Both the position numbers and the translations under genes were made by a program. Shown here in pieces: positions 61,694 through 64,000 of a DNA stretch of 64,000 nt. Numbering within the stretch: the stretch's first letter is position 1; each line of letters opens with the position of its first letter. Origin of the DNA: an uncultured Bacteroidales bacterium (GTDB taxonomy: Bacteria > Bacteroidota > Bacteroidia > Bacteroidales > P3); the NCBI GenBank assembly GCA_900318275.1, contig ONJY01000014.1, forward strand, positions 1 to 64,000. Direction: 5' to 3'. The notes below the pieces were generated by a model. It ran no database searches, was not told the origin of the DNA, and saw nothing but the letters and a program-made list of their open reading frames with translations.

Positions 61694-61752
61694 GGCGATA
61701 TGTGTTTGTCTTTGTTGTTGTTGCGTCTTTTGTAGGAAAAAATTTGTTTTTG

Positions 61753-61784
61753 CAAATATACATATAAAATGCAAATACGACAAA
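61753..61784 (-). promoter_or_regulatory. Promoter of the efflux operon
   Basis: On the minus strand: -33 TTTG (61784-61781), 20-bp spacer, -7 TATATTTG (61760-61753). Leader of about 55 nt. Confidence 0.75.
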
Positions 61785-61814
61785 TCTTTTTTCCCCTCCC
61801 TACATACCCGGTAC

Positions 61815-61930
61815 GGCATTTCTTCAGTAGTTCTTCAGTTCTGTACTGAAGAACTGCGCTTTTTGCCGTGCTGAGGCATCGGCTATGCCGACAAGTGGCT
61901 CCGAAGGGAGTCCGTAGGGGAGGGGGATGG
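61815..61930. repeat. Intergenic element with TTCTTCAGT hairpin
   Basis: Between the divergent efflux operon and the PLP enzyme (61785-62078 has no gene). Contains TTTCTTCAGTAG, a perfect 11-bp hairpin AGTTCTTCAGT / ACTGAAGAACT (61829-61839, 61845-61855), then CCGAAGGGAGTCCGTAGGGG (about 61901-61920), the reverse complement of a word at 10930-10950. Related to the 44870-45050 element. Confidence 0.7.
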
Positions 61931-62078
61931 CGACGGATGGCGGCGACGAGGGGGTTGCTGCCGCCGACGGATGGGCGACGTACTTTTTTGTTGCTGTGCA
62001 AGTGGTTGTGTGTGTGGTTGATGGAATTATTTGCGATGTTTTTTGGCCGAAAGGGCGCGCCATTTCAAATTTTAATCG

Positions 62079-62086
62079 TATCTTTG
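62079..62086 (+). promoter_or_regulatory. -7 element of the PLP-enzyme gene
   Basis: TATCTTTG, with a leader of about 40 nt before ATG 62132. Too short for a SAM-type riboswitch. Confidence 0.65.
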
Positions 62087-62131
62087 CAGTTTGAAAAATT
62101 AAATATTAACAAAGTTAAATAACAGACAACG

Positions 62132-63337
62132 ATGAACAAATTTGATCCCGCAACCGCTATTCAGCGCATCGATGGCCGCGACGCCAACCGCGGCGTTAAC
62201 CCCGCAATCTGCGACAGCGCCACCTTCACCTTCCCCGAGGCACACCTCATGACCGAGACTTTCCACGGCGAGACCGAGGGCTACTTCCTCTACAGCCGTC
62301 ATTGGAACCCCTCCAACCTCGCTCTCTGCCAGCGCCTCGCCGCCATGGAAGGCACCGAGATGGCTTGGGTCACCGGTAGCGGTCTTGCCGCCATCACCAG
62401 CGCCCTGCTGCATGAAGTCAACGCCGGCGACCACATCGTGGCCAGCATGACCACCTACGGCGGCACCTTCGCCTTCATGGCCAACTACCTCAAGAAGTTC
62501 AACGTCCACACCACCTTCGTGAACATGCAGAACCTCGACGCTGTGAAGAAAGCCCTCGCCGAGCACCCCAACACCAAGGTCGTCTACACCGAGACCATGA
62601 ACAACCCCCTGCTCCGCATCGCCAACATCCCCGAGCTGAGCAAGATGGCCCATGCCGCCGGTGCCAAACTCATCGTCGACAACACCTTCACCCCCATGAT
62701 TTTCAGCCCCTGCCGTCTGGGTGCCGACGTCACCGTCTATTCGATGACCAAGTACATCAACGGTACCAACGACTGCGTCGCCGGTGCCATCTGCGGCAGC
62801 GCCGAGTACATCAACAGCCTTATTGATGTCAACAACGGCACCTGCATGCTCCTCGGCCCCGTGCTCGACCCCATGCGCAGCGCCTCCATCAACAAGAACC
62901 TGCACACCCTGCACATCCGCATGAAGAAGCATGGCGAGAACGCCATGTATCTGGCCAAGCGCTTCAAAGAGGTGGGCTTCAAATACAACTACCCCGGCCT
63001 GCCCGAGCATCCCGACTACGAGCTGTTCTGCAGCATGATGAACGAGGGCTACGGCTTCGGCGGCATGATCAGCATCGACATGGGTACTGCCGACCGCGCC
63101 AGCAAGATCATGGAGCTCATGCAGCAGAAGGGCGTCGGCTACCTCGCCGTCTCGCTGGGTTACTTCAAGACCCTCTTCAGCAACAGCGGCAAGAGCACCA
63201 GCTCCGAGGTGCCCGAGGAGATCCAGAAGGAAATGGGTATGAGCGAAGGCCTGATACGCTTCAGCATGGGTCTCGACAACGACATCGAGGCTACCTTCCA
63301 GCTCATCAAGGAGAGCGTGGACGCCTTCAACAAGTAA
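62132..63337 (+). CDS. Cys/Met-metabolism PLP enzyme (methionine gamma-lyase / O-acetylhomoserine sulfhydrylase-like)
   Basis: 401 residues. Fold type I PLP enzyme: YSRHWNPSNLALCQRLAAME at the N-terminus, TGSGLAAITSALLHE, the PLP-Asp region AKLIVDNTFTPMIFSP, and the Schiff-base Lys in VYSMTKYINGTNDCVAGA. The final region IRFSMGLDNDIEATFQLI is the conserved substrate-carboxylate Arg segment. Acts on sulfur amino acids; lyase and sulfhydrylase members cannot be separated by eye. Confidence 0.85.
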   Translation: MNKFDPATAIQRIDGRDANRGVNPAICDSATFTFPEAHLMTETFHGETEGYFLYSRHWNPSNLALCQRLAAMEGTEMAWVTGSGLAAITSALLHEVNAGDHIVASMTTYGGTFAFMANYLKKFNVHTTFVNMQNLDAVKKALAEHPNTKVVYTETMNNPLLRIANIPELSKMAHAAGAKLIVDNTFTPMIFSPCRLGADVTVYSMTKYINGTNDCVAGAICGSAEYINSLIDVNNGTCMLLGPVLDPMRSASINKNLHTLHIRMKKHGENAMYLAKRFKEVGFKYNYPGLPEHPDYELFCSMMNEGYGFGGMISIDMGTADRASKIMELMQQKGVGYLAVSLGYFKTLFSNSGKSTSSEVPEEIQKEMGMSEGLIRFSMGLDNDIEATFQLIKESVDAFNK

Positions 63338-63354
63338 AATTATCCCGATGGTTT

Positions 63355-63441
63355 TAATGGGTTTAATGGGTCGTATGGGCATTGCCCATGTTGCCCTTTA
63401 AACCCATTAATCCTATTAACCCCATCAACCCAATGAAAAAG
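63355..63441. repeat. Inverted repeat and 9-bp tandem repeat before elbB
   Basis: TTAATGGGTTTAA / TTAAACCCATTAA (13-bp arms) enclose a hairpin ATGGGC-ATT-GCCCAT. They are followed by degenerate 9-bp units CCCATTAAT, CCTATTAAC, CCCATCAAC, CCAATGAAA, of which the last contains the elbB start codon. Confidence 0.7.
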
Positions 63442-64000
63442 ATAGCAGTTATACTAAGCGGTTGCGGCAACCGCGACGGCTCCGAGCTGCAGGAGTCGCT
63501 GAGCCTGCTCCTGGCCATCGACCGTCGTGGATGGCAGTACCAATGCTTCGCGCCGGAAGGCCTGTTCGAGGTGGTGCCGCATGTCGACGTGCAGGACACC
63601 GAGGAGGAGGGCACCATCCTGGATATGGAGCAGCGCGACATCTTCGTGGAGAGCGCACGCATAGCGCGTGGCAACCTGCTGCCGATGGAGCAGTACAGCC
63701 CTGCCGACTACGACGCTCTGGCGCTGCCCGGCGGCATGGGCGCCGCCCGCAACCTCAGCACCTTCGCCTTCGACGGCCCCCGCATGGAGGTCATCGACAG
63801 CGTGCAGGACGCCATCCTCGCCACCTACCGCGCCGGCAAACCCGTGGTGGCCATGTGCATTGCCCCCATGGTGCTGGCCAAGGTGCTGGGTCGCTACGAG
63901 GTGGAGCTGACCCTCGGCCCCGACGACAACCAGGCGTCGCAGGTGGCCAAGGGCTTCGGCTGCAAGGTGCGCGCCTGCGGCCCCACCGACGTGTGCGTCG
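63433..64000 (+). CDS. elbB: Isoprenoid-biosynthesis glyoxalase-like protein ElbB (3' end missing)
   Basis: 189 codons are visible before the window ends. DJ-1/PfpI-like fold: ILSGCGNRDGSELQESLSLL, then PEGLFEVVPHVDV, RGNLLPMEQYSPADYDALAL, PGGMGAARNLSTFAFDG, and the nucleophile-elbow Cys in KPVVAMCIAPMVLAKVL. ElbB relatives have glyoxalase activity and were linked to isoprenoid synthesis in E. coli. About 30 C-terminal residues should lie beyond 64000. Confidence 0.9.
   Translation, partial: MKKIAVILSGCGNRDGSELQESLSLLLAIDRRGWQYQCFAPEGLFEVVPHVDVQDTEEEGTILDMEQRDIFVESARIARGNLLPMEQYSPADYDALALPGGMGAARNLSTFAFDGPRMEVIDSVQDAILATYRAGKPVVAMCIAPMVLAKVLGRYEVELTLGPDDNQASQVAKGFGCKVRACGPTDVCV

Noticed and set aside
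61868..62122. 84-codon plus-strand ORF (MLRHRLCRQVAPKG...) before the PLP gene.
   Set aside because: Arg/Gly-rich translation of a repeat element, overlapping the promoter of the next gene.
62040..62131. SAM or cobalamin riboswitch upstream of the PLP trans-sulfuration gene.
   Set aside because: The -7 box leaves only about 40 nt of leader, too short for any such aptamer.

Overview
The window is Gram-negative Bacteroidota, most likely order Bacteroidales. Evidence: type IX secretion C-terminal sorting domains of both type A (1-2391) and type B (31253-33979), a TamL-type outer-membrane lipoprotein, Kdo transferase, a Bacteroidetes-type PurF-like protein, GLPGLI-like, WG-repeat and MORN-repeat secreted proteins, almost no Shine-Dalgarno sequences, and many promoters of the Bacteroidetes form (-33 TTTG, 19-20 bp, -7 TAnnTTTG). 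The genus cannot be named from sequence alone.

Layout. 1-9.1 kb: a T9SS-exported adhesin, a small secreted protein, nadD, an AsmA/DUF748-like protein, parE, then two adjacent genes that are both disrupted (a 20-bp tandem duplication, and an internal loss). 9.2-13.1 kb: serS with tRNA-Ser(UGA) just upstream on the same strand, a small Cys-rich membrane protein and a C69 dipeptidase. 13.1-19.6 kb: a nitrosative/redox-stress island (methyltransferase, hcp, Crp/Fnr regulator, DUF438-hemerythrin-PAS protein, YecH-like, Nim-like PPOX) with gene relics (hexapeptide acetyltransferase, flavodiiron protein, rubredoxin). It is bounded by direct copies of the 3' end of tRNA-Asn(GUU). 19.7-26 kb (minus): nnrD, an EamA transporter, tamL, waaA and an outer-membrane protein. 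26-31.2 kb: proS, aqpZ, mtaB, a strong candidate small RNA gene and a MORN-repeat protein. 31.2-40.3 kb: a large T9SS type B protein, a small membrane protein, then a polyol-phosphate (teichoic-acid-like) surface polymer cluster: two IspD/TarI-type cytidylyltransferases, an SDR, a TPP enzyme split into two genes, a CDP-polyol phosphotransferase and a GT2. 40.3-45 kb (minus): YfhO and a 7TM-HD phosphohydrolase. 45.2-53.3 kb (plus): a GLPGLI-like protein, ftsK, two Cys-rich lipoproteins with a MauE/thioredoxin membrane protein, a PurF homologue lacking the catalytic Cys, and a repeat protein. 53.4-61.7 kb (minus): an MFP-RND-TolC efflux operon continuing into a WG-repeat protein and dihydroorotase. 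62.1-64 kb: a PLP trans-sulfuration enzyme and elbB (cut by the window end).

The main points for a second look are: (i) the tRNA-Asn-bounded island, with an 18-bp palindrome centred near -42 of the hcp promoter; (ii) the polyol-phosphate cluster with the split TPP enzyme and different codon use; (iii) the ncRNA at about 29971-30108; (iv) a dispersed family of 7-bp-period repeats at gene junctions, some overlapping stop codons; (v) intergenic elements carrying a TTCTTCAGT hairpin.
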